From Anticarsia gemmatalis (taxonomy: Eukaryota > Arthropoda > Insecta > Lepidoptera > Erebidae), in assembly GCF_050436995.1 (NCBI RefSeq), contig NC_134765.1, positions 11,187,501-11,251,500 of the forward strand: a stretch of 64,000 nt of DNA, given 5' to 3'. The position numbers and the translations under genes were made by a program. The notes beneath the pieces are model-generated. The model did not search any database. It worked only from the letters and a program-made list of their open reading frames with translations, and was not told the origin of the DNA. Positions 40,072 through 51,400 of the stretch are shown piece after piece. Every line of letters begins with the position of its first letter. Within the stretch, counting starts at the first letter, position 1.

Positions 40072-40989
40072 TACTCCCACATTTCGTTATTAGCATTGGT
40101 CGTGTAGTATGCGGCTAGTGTCCTAAAAAACCCTGAGCTACAATTAAGATAATAATATCTCAGCAGGAATTATAGAAATTAAGAAACTCCTTGTCCACCC
40201 GATAATCAAACATGAGGTCTAGCGATTAGCAGCTACACATAACTTCATACTATATTCTTCTATATTGACTGATATAAAGTTCCAAGTAGTTATCTAGTTC
40301 AGAGGCTGGGTAACAAAGGAAAGTAGTTGTCAGTGGCGAAGGGTCATTTTTTACAAAAGGTAAGCCGGAGCTATAAGTCATTGTCTAGGTATAGTAGGTA
40401 CCTACATATTATGTACCTACATCGTAAGAATGCCGACGTAAAAGTAGCGTATTACTGCATAATAACAATATGAGAGTATTATCTACATTCGACTACAGTC
40501 TCTTATTACTCTCTCTACAGACTAATAATACATAGGTACTTACCATGTGCTACCTAATCATGCCTGTTTTGTATTAAGTTACTATAACTTCAGTAGTAAC
40601 ACGTAGGTAACACAACAGCACATATTTAAGATAACGTATATCGAACGTTTGATGATTGTCTCGCACTGGTTGTTTAATAACTTATTAAACAAGCAATTTA
40701 GAATGTATTCATCAACAATAAAATATCAAACACATTATGGATAAACGCAGAACACTTTTATTGTAATGAGTTTAACCTATAAATCTGACAAAATTATAAT
40801 TTACTCTAATAGAAACATGCAAAACAATTACTGTTTAATATACTGATACATTCACGATTACGCACAAACACAATTATTAAGGAATATTGTTGTAATAAAC
40901 ACAAATATTCTAATTTGTTATAGAGCGCGCGAAAGATGTAAACAATAAACAAACATGGCCTAATGTCAAACTGGACAAAATGCAGGATG

Positions 40990-41200
40990 CTTAGCTTATA
41001 TTTTCCATCTCGCTCTTGCACGCGGCTCGCACCGCGACAGAAACATGCGTAAGATCACGTGTCCGCCGCGGCGCGAACGCTGTAGCGCGAGGCAACCCGC
41101 TCTTCCTCCGGCTTGCTCGCCACTATGCAGCGCGGTGTGAAGCGCGATCCAAAAGGTCGTAAGCGACATCGCCGCCATAGTTTTTATTGTACGCGATTCT
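40990..41200. other. CpG-rich island
   Basis: Many CGs in an AT-rich intron (gcggctcgcaccgcgac, gccgcggcgcgaacgc). The minus strand reads actATGGCGGCGATGTCG, a start-like context, and 60 open codons follow with no recognisable protein. It may be a promoter or enhancer. Confidence 0.4.
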
Positions 41201-41639
41201 CGATCAGCGTCTCCGGCTTATTTCATTATTATTACTTCACGTTGCGTTTTTAGCGGAGCGTAATTTTTGAAGGGTGGGCGTTTTCGTACTGTTTCGATTA
41301 GATTAATGATTTTAGTTAAAGATTTCGGTTTAAATATTAGTGATTATTAATTAATTGTGTTTTATTTGGCAATAGTAAACAATTAATTTAACACTAATAT
41401 AAGTCTGTCCTGAAAGGGAAGCCGATAGGAATCGAGTTGTATGGAGCCTTCGCCACTGGTAGTTGTTTACCGACATATCACGCGAACGTAACGCGCACGC
41501 GACACACACACATCGACGTGACTCTTGTATTAAACTTTCATTATTTAGAAAATACTTGATTCTAGTGGTAGAAAATTAGGGTTTGATTAATATGAATTTA
41601 AATTTTTATATATTATATATATACATAATATATAAAACC

Positions 41640-41750
41640 ACGCCTTCTACGCATAGGGGTATGCAGAGACCAGAGAACGCGATACGATCTTTACAAACTT
41701 CTTTTCCTTCATTCACATCCATACATTTTGTCATACAGTATTAACCTGAC
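41640..41750 (+). repeat. Dispersed repeat (gcagagaccagagaacgc family)
   Basis: Contains gcagagaccagagaacgc, acgatctttacaaacttc and catccatacattttgtcat. Counterparts are at about 55200-55295 (minus strand, gcagagaccagaaacgccac), 19714-19755 and 31972-32025. Its class is not known to me. Confidence 0.5.
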
Positions 41751-42432
41751 CATATTGCAAGACATCATTTATCCGAAGTTTCAAATACGTGAAAACTTAG
41801 CGCTGTAAAATTTAAATTGAACGTGATTTTACTAGGTCCTTAACAGAATAATTGGCTACATGAAAATGCTATAAAAGCTATCTTCATCCCTCCCGTTCGA
41901 CAAAATCTTAAAAAATATTCTAAAGAAACAATTTAATTGCGTTCCGATACTTAATTTTAAAGGAAGTCGAGTTTAATGTTTTCTTAGAATCACGTTTTTA
42001 ATATGTATGAGTGCGTAAAACACGCTCCATCGTACAACCGTACTACCAACCCGCTACGAGACTTATAAACGACCACTCACACCTGACAACAAGACTTGGC
42101 GCGGAAATAAAAAGCATGAAATTAATAAATTTGAATATTTTACACCTACCTATTTAAAAAAAATAAGTTTAGTAAATAATAAATTATGTCATTCTAGCAG
42201 TCCCTTTGTTTTTTTAGCTGATTATAAAGTAGGTATTTATCATACATTTTACTTTCTCTGCACGGAGTTCCTTAATAAAACAAGAGTACTTTTTTTCAAA
42301 AGAAACTTTTTGAAAATTGCACGCTTCTTCTCACAACATTTTCTCCGAAAGTGCAAATTCAATTTACTATCTGTAAAAATTACCACAGACGCGTGTTTCC
42401 GCTCTGTTCAGCATGAGCCGACCCTACACAGA

Positions 42433-42507
42433 CGTCTACGACCCTCGCCGTTTAGCTCTACGACCCTCCGTAGCCCCTCTACGCAAGCGCTACGAGAGCT
42501 ACGAGCC
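42433..42507 (+). other. CTACGA/CGTAGC-rich segment
   Basis: Six copies of a ctacg/cgtag core occur in about 75 bp (gtctacgac, gctctacgac, ccgtagcc, ctctacgc, gctacgag twice). A similar knot lies at 59803-59852. A plus-strand frame crosses it but shows no recognisable protein. Confidence 0.5.
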
Positions 42508-42670
42508 TTGAACGAATCTCGTAATTTGTGAAATATTTTGAAGCTATAAATTGGTTACAATGATGGTATATTTGTACAATGAGAGACACAAATGTTTGAG
42601 TCGAGTTTAAAATTGGTTTTTAGGAGCAAACAGAGCGTTTGTAGATGATTGTGAAGACGTTGTTGGTAGA

Positions 42671-42745
42671 GCGACGTTTCGCCCGGGCTCGGTGCCCGCG
42701 GGCGGTAGGACGGCGGCGCGGCGCGGCTGAGGGACGGGGACGCGA
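42671..42745. other. CpG-rich patch
   Basis: Cgcccgggctcggtgcccgc followed by gcggcgcggcgcggc. The plus-strand frame is R/A/G-rich, with no recognised product. Confidence 0.4.
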
Positions 42746-43676
42746 GTTAACATTGAAATTCAGAGAGAATACTTCAAACGAGGCTGTGATATTGCTCGTG
42801 ATGCTTATTCAATTACGTCTCACTATCGTACGTAATTAATGTTTATTAATTATGTCAAATGTAACGATGAAGATAACTTAGTATGAGCATTTGTAATTTG
42901 AGGAACAATTAACTTTGGTGATGCAAACGATCTTCTCTAGATGCAGGTCAATGTGTACAAAGTAATATATAGTAAGTGTTTAACGACATAAACACTCAAG
43001 GCGCTAACACTTAACAAACTTTGTAATCGGACATAAAGCAAGGTCCAAACATATAGTTCAAATATTACTACAGTAGTCCTATAATTATTACTGAAAACAG
43101 TTCACAAACTAGAATACAAAAGATAAAACAACAATAGGAAGTAAGTTTTAAAAACTGTCGTTTACTTTTTAAATATTAACAACGTTATAACAGCGAACAC
43201 TATTTACACTGAATTAAACATTCAGATAAAATACACGGTACTTAGTATTTTTATACAAAAAAAAATTGATATTTCTACGAGGGTGTAAGTTGTAGAGGTT
43301 GATTGAAGATAAGCTGGTTCCGGAGTTCGATTATCAGTTTGTGTAGTTTTCATCGTATGCTTTTAACAATTTTTTTTCCTAACAAGTAAGGTTATGATGG
43401 GGTATTTTAACGATTGTGCAAATGTAATTAATTGGCATTGCCTAATCTTTTTATAATGATAATATTAGAGAAAATCTATTTATCTGTCTGTTTAGTCTGA
43501 ATGCAAACAAATTTATTTTTAAGAAAATCTTTAGTGAAAATAATCTTACTGATATTTAAAAAAATATAGGCCAGAACACGTTTCACCACAGCTGAAAAAC
43601 TGTCGGTAAGAAAATACTTAACGCCTCAAACTTAAAAAAGTAGTCAAAAAAATATTTTATGTAAATCTGTCGGCTC

Positions 43677-43691
43677 CCGCGAGAGGGCGCT
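43677..43691 (+). promoter_or_regulatory. CTCF-like motif
   Basis: CCGCGAGAGGGCGCT agrees with the CCNCNAGRNGGCRCY pattern of CTCF. The identical 15-mer occurs at 45976-45990 in the same orientation. Confidence 0.4.
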
Positions 43692-44654
43692 CGCGCGTAA
43701 TTCAAGGAGCGGTAGCAACATACCTAGTATGTATGTTTATGATATATTTCGTCATAATCTTAAGTGTAAGACACAAGGACACCTGGTCACACTAAAATTA
43801 AGTTTTGTCGACATGACTTTATTACAAAGTGTAGAGTTTATACTTGTGTCAAAGATAGCTTAATTTGTTAGTGTCTATATTATCTTAGGTACCAATTTTA
43901 TGTAGGAAAAGGTAAATTTTAACTCTAAATAAGTCTAGCTATTCGTCTGAGGTGCTGTCTGTAATATTATTAGCCACTAAAGCTACAATTTACAGTTTAC
44001 AAATATAGTACCAAACAAAGGCAGATTAAAGATTTTGTTGATTACAAAACCACAAACTTAGGAAAATGTCTACTTGATAAGTAAACTGTCTAAATAGAGT
44101 TTAGAGGCGAGTTATGAATAATATCAAATTAAAATACCTAAGTTTCGTTTACACATTAGGTTCAGTAGAAGTAATAAATAAGTTGACTGCCAAAATACTA
44201 TTATAGATCCATAAAAATACTATTAAACATAGGAATAAAATAGCGTCAATTGATGGCATTTTAATGCATTTTTTATCTTTCTTTCAAACTACAATTTCTA
44301 CGGTTAAGTTGGTACACGCCACGGCAACTGGCCCGGAACAACTGCTTATAAATCGAGCAGTGTTGCCAACATTATAAACGACGCACCGACGTCCACATCA
44401 AGAATGCACGCACCCCTCCAATCAATTATTTACTCAAACTATATACATTTAAAATTCAATATCGGATGACTCTCAAGAGCAACCACCTTAGCTATTATAC
44501 CAAATGAAAGTAAACTTTATTAACACGACATAAAGTATCAATTTCAGTGTAGATAATCAACAGCTGTGCGAATGTCTCGCCTGGAGCTGCTTTCTTAGAA
44601 ACCCTGCCAGTTTAAATTAAACTCTAACGGTATTAATATAAGGTTTATATTGAA

Positions 44655-44787
44655 ATGTGTGCGTACATCAGCTGAGCTGAAGAAGGGAGTGAATCAATTT
44701 ATCCAGGGAAGAGGGAATTATGAATGCTTGGGGGATTTCGTTAGTAAGATTCATTTTGTTCGGCTCGCACAAGATTGCCACATCCAG
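44655..44787 (+). other. Exon-like open segment of unknown nature
   Basis: Less AT-rich than its surroundings, flanked by cag at about 44670 and a donor-like catccag|gtgagg near 44787. The reading KKGVNQFIQGRG, then DFVSKIHFVRLAQDC is not low-complexity, but I recognise no family. It may be a decayed transposon frame or an antisense exon. Confidence 0.2.
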
Positions 44788-45975
44788 GTGAGGTATGGTG
44801 CTGTAATCTTAACTTGTGTGCACTCAACTCTTCTAAATTGGTTTGGGTTAAGTATTACATGAATTTTTCGAAGGAAAAATTCCATATTGTTTCGTCTTAA
44901 ATTAATTTTGAAAATGCTCTACATTCTAAGTATAGATGTAGTAATATCGTACTATATTTTTCACATGCTGAATGTCATATTTTTTATGTTTTGTGCTTAA
45001 TATAATTACCAATATCCACATTCTGATAAGTAAAGAGTATGTTTAGTAAAAAACTGAGTCACAAATGAAATCCAAATAAATTTATTTTTTATAATTTTCA
45101 AATTATTGTTTGAATAAAATTAACACACCTAATTATTACAAGCTTTCACATTCATAAACGGCTTACACACTTCAAATCATAAGCCCCAGCAGTGGGAAAA
45201 CCCATATCAACATCTACTACAATATAATACGATGTTTCAGTGCTGAAATACCGAGAATCAAACCACAGAGTATATCGTTCGTCTCGCGGGAGCCCGCGTG
45301 TCTACACACTACACAGTCAGTCACGACTTAGACTTAGTTATATAACTATTATGTACGTGGTGTTTGTGCTTATGTAATGATACGTCTCGTGTTTGACTTC
45401 GTGGGGTAATGTACGTGATCTATTCATGCAAAGTATATAGACATTAACTATTTTGTCTATAGTACGACTATCTTAAGTACACCTATATTTTTCATGGGCT
45501 ACTTTCTAAAGTATGCAAAATAGACTCACATGTGCGTGGACTTAATTTTTGACAAAAAAAAATAGTATTGACAAAAATATTATGAAAAGGCAAGTTTGTC
45601 TGTCTGTTACGTAAATACGATCAAACTGCGGACCAGCTGTGCTAAACTTTTGCATAGAAATAGTTAGGGATCCGAGAACAAAAAAAATACTTTTACAAGA
45701 ATCGTTTTCTAGGTGCTGAAAAGGAAAAGATAAACGTGTGTATGCGAGTCGAGCCGCATACTCCAGTTAAATATTAACATATAACTCAGACTCCAGACTA
45801 TTTTCATAATTAATAGACCTACATTATAAATCATATCTCTAAATATCTACAACATCGAGACAGCCCTAACTAAACAAAGCTCGAATTTATTTTGCACGAT
45901 CATTAACTAATTGTGTATTCAAGAAAACTGCTCGGTAATTAACGGCAATGTTTAAATTGCTAGTTCGTTTAATCT

Positions 45976-45990
45976 CCGCGAGAGGGCGCT
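45976..45990 (+). promoter_or_regulatory. CTCF-like motif
   Basis: The same 15-mer as at 43677-43691. The flanks differ, apart from the immediate CpG-rich neighbourhood. The two could be independent sites or shared remains of a dispersed repeat. Confidence 0.4.
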
Positions 45991-46600
45991 GACTTGCGAA
46001 ACACCAGGAGAGCAGTTCAATAAAGGCGCCTTGCTTTATTGACCGTGGATTGTGCTGACCGTTGCAATAAATTAACTGTAGTTACTGTAACAGGAGTTAA
46101 GTGATTAAAATGTAGTTTAATAGAGTATTGGGAAATGTTACTCTAATTTTCACTGTTTGTAAAAGAACAGACGATAAAATTATAGTTCTTACCTCCATTC
46201 TCATTTTAGTTAGAATTCATTAGAGTTCAATTAAACTCAAAATAAATATTGACATAGTTTTCTTGAAAATTTGCTGTTATGTTATCAATTGAATAGTTTA
46301 TCCGAAAAATGAAAGTGAATGGAATATAACAATGGCGTTACCCTCAATTAACATTGTCTCAAGTTTACATATACATACGTTACTAGCTCATACATTTATT
46401 AAAACCATTTCATTATTTCCATTCCCAATAAACATCCACCTTAATTGTTCAAACATATGAAAATAAAACCTTCAGGGAACGGCTGAAATTAAACAATATT
46501 TGAACAAGGACCTTTCTTCATGTTCCCAAATACATTTCATGTAAAGAGACCTTGACGGTATTCTCATTAATTTGACCTAATTATCCACACGGGGCCAGCG

Positions 46601-46622
46601 TGGGGGGGGGGGAGTGGGGGGG
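46601..46622 (+). repeat. G-run (G-quadruplex-prone)
   Basis: Eleven G, then AGT, then seven G. A C-run of similar size is at 52847-52869. Confidence 0.75.
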
Positions 46623-48415
46623 CATGTCCAAACTTGATTATGTCTCAACAGGCTGCTCGCGTGAGAGGAAGAGAGCCACTAAACGGATTAAGGGTGCGGT
46701 TTATTTTACACGTTCTTTGCATTCTTTTGATGTTTCTTTCAGTTTTATGTGTGTCTTTTTTGTATAATGAGTAATGTATTGTTATAGGAAATGAGCATAT
46801 ATTTTTTTATTAGAGTTTGTTGTATACTTGTGTATGTAGAAATTTCTTGTACAGTTAAATAGTATGACAGTTAGTCAGGCTATAAGCAGATCTTATTTAT
46901 GAACGTTTAGTTGTAAATACTAAAACAATCGATTAGGTTGTTTAGCACAACTAACTGTGAAATAGGGTCTATCATATTTGTGTATATTATTGTAAATTAC
47001 ACAAATATAATTCCATAATTATGGTCTTTGTACAATTTGTACCCAAGACTAGCTATACGGATTAACACAACATCAAAATTAAAATACTGTAATGAATTCT
47101 TTAAACAGCTAGTTTTACTAGATGAGTAGATAGTAAGTTCTGGTAGAGTTGTGATCATTAGTCACGCGGAGACAAGATCGATTAAATCACAGTCGACACT
47201 CGCGACACGCGACTAATCGCCGCTAATACTGCACACTTTATCTTGTCCACTGCTTTTTACAACCTTACACCGAATGAAATATTTTTACAATTCTGTAATA
47301 AGATACAACGTGACGTGTAAAATACTTTACTAATCTTTGGGTAAAAGTGTCGAAAATATAGAATTTTGAAAATGAGTGAGTTGAATTTTAAAAATAAATT
47401 CAAAAGTAGAGAAATTATTCAGCTTACTAATTTAAAAAAAATTCAAACGATTTTATCACAACCGTACGTAACCAAAAACATAGAGCGGTGGGCAACCATT
47501 ACCGGATTTAGAACCTAATATTCTCCAACTCTGAATTTAGTATGTCAAAAAGCTTTCTTTACACCCCAAACAAAAAGAAACAATTATCTCTAAGATAAAA
47601 TACATCTTACAGATATCCATTCTGGTCAGATTTCCAATCAGTAGATCTCATCAGGCGCTACAATCGCTCCACTTGTAACCGTTGTATCGGCGATACTTTT
47701 AATGGCGCCCGGAGATTTCAATTAATACGAACAACGACCATTGTCTTACATCTCCAAGATGTTACAATGTAGTTTGGCGCAAGTCCATTTATAGACTGTA
47801 AAAAGTTTAATAGATTCTTATTGGATGCTTTTCAACTGTTTTGCGTAGGAACCATAATTGTCCCTTAAATGTATATTAAAATGTGCTAAAGTATCTGTGT
47901 TTAAATATACGTACATGATCTTATTTTTATTAATTTGTAAACCGTTTTCTTTACATAATATCCTTCTTTTATTTTTTTAAACACCTACTTCTTTCAATCT
48001 AACACCAACCTAAAGTAGACTGGTAGAAGATGCCTTTGGCATTAAGATCGCCTTTATACACCTATGTATATGAAGTTTTAAATAAATAAATAATTATGAA
48101 ATATGGAAATGGATAATAAACGATGGAAGATAATTCATATATGTAGATAAAAGTTTAATGGAAAGAGGTCAAAAACATTTTTAACCCCTATTCAAACACG
48201 ATACCTACATAATAATTCAACAAAGACTACCTTAGACTTATATTAAACAAGTAACCTAGAAAACAAAAGAAATACAGCCCCATATTGACTATCTTAAACA
48301 AAAACACATTTTAAATGCCTTGTCTTATATCTAAACGCCACAGCCTGTTGGTCAATAAACACAGTATCGTGATATAAAAGGCAGGTAGTGAAATAAGTTC
48401 TATATCTAGTCTTAC

Positions 48416-48521
48416 CTTTGCCGTGCAGTTGTTGTCTGTTCTCGGTGCCCTTGAGGCTCTCGGCGGTGTGCAGCAGCTCGTCCAGCTGAGGTTTCTTCTG
48501 CTCCAGCTCGCGAAGCACACC
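48416..48521 (-). CDS. Dys: Internal exon B: spectrin-repeat segment, dystrophin-like
   Basis: The minus strand has acceptor ttctctcgcag before 48521 and donor CAAAG|GTAAGA after 48416. The exon reads in phase 0 for 35 codons plus one base (phase-1 donor). The peptide runs from GVLRELEQKKPQLDELL through HTAESLKG to NRQQLHGK. The heptad-like Leu spacing and the KKPQLDEL motif fit helix B of a spectrin repeat continuing directly from exon A, so the joined reading is ...LDKQK|GVLREL... The next exon of the long isoform is not visible in this frame at lower coordinates and probably lies beyond position 1, which makes the following intron more than 48 kb long. A young SINE sits about 240 bp upstream of the acceptor, in antisense orientation to the gene. 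The family fit to dystrophin is good but was not checked by a search. Confidence 0.8.
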
Positions 48522-48764
48522 CTGCGAGAGAAGAATATAACATGATAAGTTAGAGAAATTACATTCAACGTTCTTTTTCTTTTTAGTCAGCCTGCGACCA
48601 CGGCGAGTGCAATCTGCGCCGAAAGGTTAGGCATTTCAAGGTAAAATGCTTCATGATAATTCTCGTATCCTCTTATGTTTTAATGTTCTACATGTAAAAT
48701 TACTATTTGATAAACCAGTGCTATTAAAATGCCTAGAGACGTGATATAATATTTTTGTATATGG

Positions 48765-49089
48765 ATAGCAGTGATAGCCGAGTGGTATAAGTTGACACCT
48801 CCCACGCAAGTGGTCGCAGGTTCGAACCCGAGGCAACACACCAATGACTTTTCGAAGTTATGTGTGTATTAGAAATAATTATCACATGCTCCAACGGTGA
48901 AGGAAAACATCGTGAGGAAACCTTGCATGCCTAAAAATTTGTTTAAAACATTTATTGAAGGCATGCAAAGTCCCCAACCCGCACTTGGCCAGCGTGGTGG
49001 ACTCAAGGCCTAACCCCTCCCTCATTACGGGAGGAGACCCTTGCCCAGCAGTGGGACATAAATGGGTTAAATTTATTATTTTATTATTA
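48765..49089 (+). repeat. tRNA-derived SINE with RTE-like tail, copy 2
   Basis: Same family as 39751-40071, nearly identical over about 300 bp and differing by a few substitutions and single-base indels. An 8-bp repeat tgtatatg at 48756-48763 and 49090-49097 fits a target-site duplication. It lies about 240 bp upstream of the exon B acceptor, antisense to the gene. Several short ORFs cross it and are not genes. Confidence 0.82.
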
Positions 49090-49472
49090 TGTATATGTAC
49101 GTTTATATCATGCTGTGCCTACATATTAGATCAATACAATTTAGTATATTCAGTTATTTCAAAATTCCGGTGCTAAAATCAGTTCTAAACCATCAAAAAT
49201 AGAGTAGTTGATTTACCAAATAATACTTAAAGCTTCATTATTGAGAACACCAAACAAATAATCAGCAACAGCCAGCAATTAACAAATAATTTCAAACTCA
49301 GCAAAATAATAGCAATATCAGTAGTGAGTGCTCAATAGAATAGTTAACTCATTAACGCTGAGCGAGCATCAGCAGAGTGCAGTACAAACACGGTTAATGT
49401 GGATATAGTTATCACTAGTACGGTGCAGCGCGTACTGTGCACTGTGCATACTGTGCAGTGTTCAGTACACTG

Positions 49473-49738
49473 AGGCGCCCATAGCCAGTTGCGCTCATCG
49501 GTCGGTAAACGATCTGTGGGTTAAGCAACCATTGGCGCGGTCATTCCATAGATGGGTGACCACATAGTGGTGTTTGAACTGGGCGTCTTTGTGCTTCGGA
49601 GGGCACGTTAAAAGTCGGTCCCGGTTGTTGTCTCCTAAGATAACAGTCGTTAAGCCACGCCAAAGGCCTCTCGGGCGGCTTGAACAACTTTGACACTAGG
49701 TTGACCACTAACCATACGACAAACAAACAAACAACAAT
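49473..49738 (+). repeat. 5S-rRNA-derived SINE, copy 3, with target-site duplication
   Basis: Full-length copy running from gcgcccatagccagttgcg to ccatacgac with an (acaa)n tail. It contains gggttaagcaac, ggcgcggtca and agatgggtgacc as in 5S rRNA. A 7-bp direct repeat tacactg at 49466-49472 and 49739-49745 may be the target-site duplication. The tail differs from copy 2 (ACAA rather than GAA), which suggests tail slippage or different source copies. Confidence 0.72.
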
Positions 49739-50437
49739 TACACTGTGTACTGTACATGCTCGGTACATTTGCATTTACGTGGACAATTATATGCGATGCT
49801 GAGTGCGGTACTGTCGTTTTGTTAATTGAAAAGTTACATTTCTACCTTTGGGTTAGGTATTAGTTAAGTTCAACTATTAACTTTTGAGAGGTTTTGTCTT
49901 ACATTTGCTATCAACAACAAGCTCTGTAGATTGGCGAGGAGAAAACATGAAAAAAATGTGTGTATATTATATGAATAAATTATTTTAAAAATTCGGTGTC
50001 TGTAAACAAATATAAAAAATCTACGATTAATATATTCATAATAAATAGGAATACAATGCTTAAAATTCCTATAATTTAATTATTTAGTACATATAAAGTT
50101 AGTTAGTAAAAATAATAGGAAATAATAGATCGATCCTAATAAATAGTTTCAAACAAATGAGATACGGGCATACTGCTAAACTATCGACATTATTAATAAA
50201 TTATGCGTGAAGCGATTAATCACAATCTATCATTTAAATAAGTTTCATATAACAATGTTAACCACGAGTGGGTAATTTGTCATAACAAGCTCATGAATGG
50301 CGTAAACAATGCAAGGAGTATTATTATAAATGCAAAAGTTTGTAAGATGCAGGTGTGTAATTTTTTCACAGACAAAATTAAAAATCGAATTTTTAACGAA
50401 ATTATGTGTTGGAACAAAACCTGAATCACATTTTTAT

Positions 50438-50582
50438 ATAAGCTTAAACACTATTGAATAGATAAACTACCGATAAATGTGCCTCAGAATACAGGGTTAT
50501 TCTTTTAGCTTCAATTTCTAGCAAACTGTAAGTCTAATGCGCGGTTTTTGAAGCACATTTAGTGGCAGTTTATCTATTCAAC
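50438..50582. mobile_element. Two MITE halves of the 35.8-kb family in reversed order
   Basis: The first half (50438-50495) carries the loop and right arm (tatataagcttaaaca, then gaatagataaactaccg). The second half (50541-50582) carries a left arm (cggtttttgaagcacattta to tttatctattcaa). The right-then-left order is opposite to the intact element, so these are two truncated neighbours or a rearranged copy. Confidence 0.5.
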
Positions 50583-51329
50583 TTTTTACTAATAGTTTTC
50601 AAGAACAGAAGCTAGTTGCTACTACTAGTTAGTTTACTTGTAGACCGGTGTTTCTTATTCCGAAAAAACATCATTCTGAAAAGTAAACAGCACATTTCCT
50701 ACAAAATGTAAATATCCTCCACCGCAACCTTTTCCCCAAGTCCATTACCGACCAGGTTTTGAGTAAGCAAGTTGTTTGATACGTTAACTCAATCTCATTG
50801 AGTAGCACTCGCACGTGAGGCGCGCTGATCTAATCGCAACTAAAACGATTTATACTATCAAAGAAATAATTTAAATGTGTTCACGGGAAGCAAATAGTTT
50901 GCTGCAAACTTACATCACTTTTGTATGCAATCGGCCAATCTTTTAAATGCAAAACTTAAGTACTAAATGGCTAAATCGATATGCATAAAATTAAAGTTAA
51001 AATCAAAAAGTTAATTAAGTATTTTTTTTATAAAAAAATAGTTGGTAGAAGTAAGTTTAGCAAGAAAAGTTGGTATTAATACACTAATACCCAGACGCAA
51101 TAAGAGGCGAGCTTATAACCCTTTAATAAGCACGTGACCAGATTGTGAACAGCTATACTCAATAAAAGTTTTTCTAGTTGAGAAAGGAACTTGAGATACC
51201 TTGACCATTTGGACTAATACTACGTCTACTGATTAATAAGTATTTTTAATTATTAGTCTAGTGTTCTATTAACTTTCTAGCAATTATTTTTACAGCTCTT
51301 TTGGTAGTTTCTTACGTATCAAAGAATTG

Positions 51330-51400
51330 TAATAAAAGAGTGGCTGGTAGTTTCTTGCCAGCTCTTCTCATTAGCCCCTTTTTTCGATCTGGTGATAAAA
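51330..51400 (+). mobile_element. Fragment of the 25.2-kb non-LTR family
   Basis: Contains gtagtttcttgccagctctt and ctcattag, the reverse-complement counterpart of the gagaag...ggcaagaaactc motif at 25.28 kb. It is a short relic. Confidence 0.35.

Larger units (their letters stand above)
10402..48415 (-). other. Long intron / regulatory interval between exon B and the candidate first exon
   Basis: About 38 kb lies between exon B and the candidate first exon on the minus strand. No further coding exon was recognised. It contains several CpG-rich islands, CRE palindromes, many tRNA-, 5S- and RTE-related insertions, two Helitron-like elements, and the 34.85-38.45 kb GTAGAG motif field, each listed separately. 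Stretches where I see nothing nameable are 15.1-16.7, 19.8-22.5, 22.7-25.1, 27.8-29.9, 30.1-32.0, 32.3-33.9, 42.8-43.6 and 45.2-48.4 kb, apart from degenerate repeat scraps. Confidence 0.6.

Noticed and set aside
40996..41178. 60-codon minus-strand frame starting ATGGCGGCG
   Set aside because: A good start context, but the peptide has no recognisable features and lies in a CpG-rich patch. It was noted as possible regulatory DNA only.
49500..49600. Possible 5S rRNA gene
   Set aside because: Only the internal control region resembles 5S. The ends and stems are lost, and the same sequence recurs in dispersed copies with tails.
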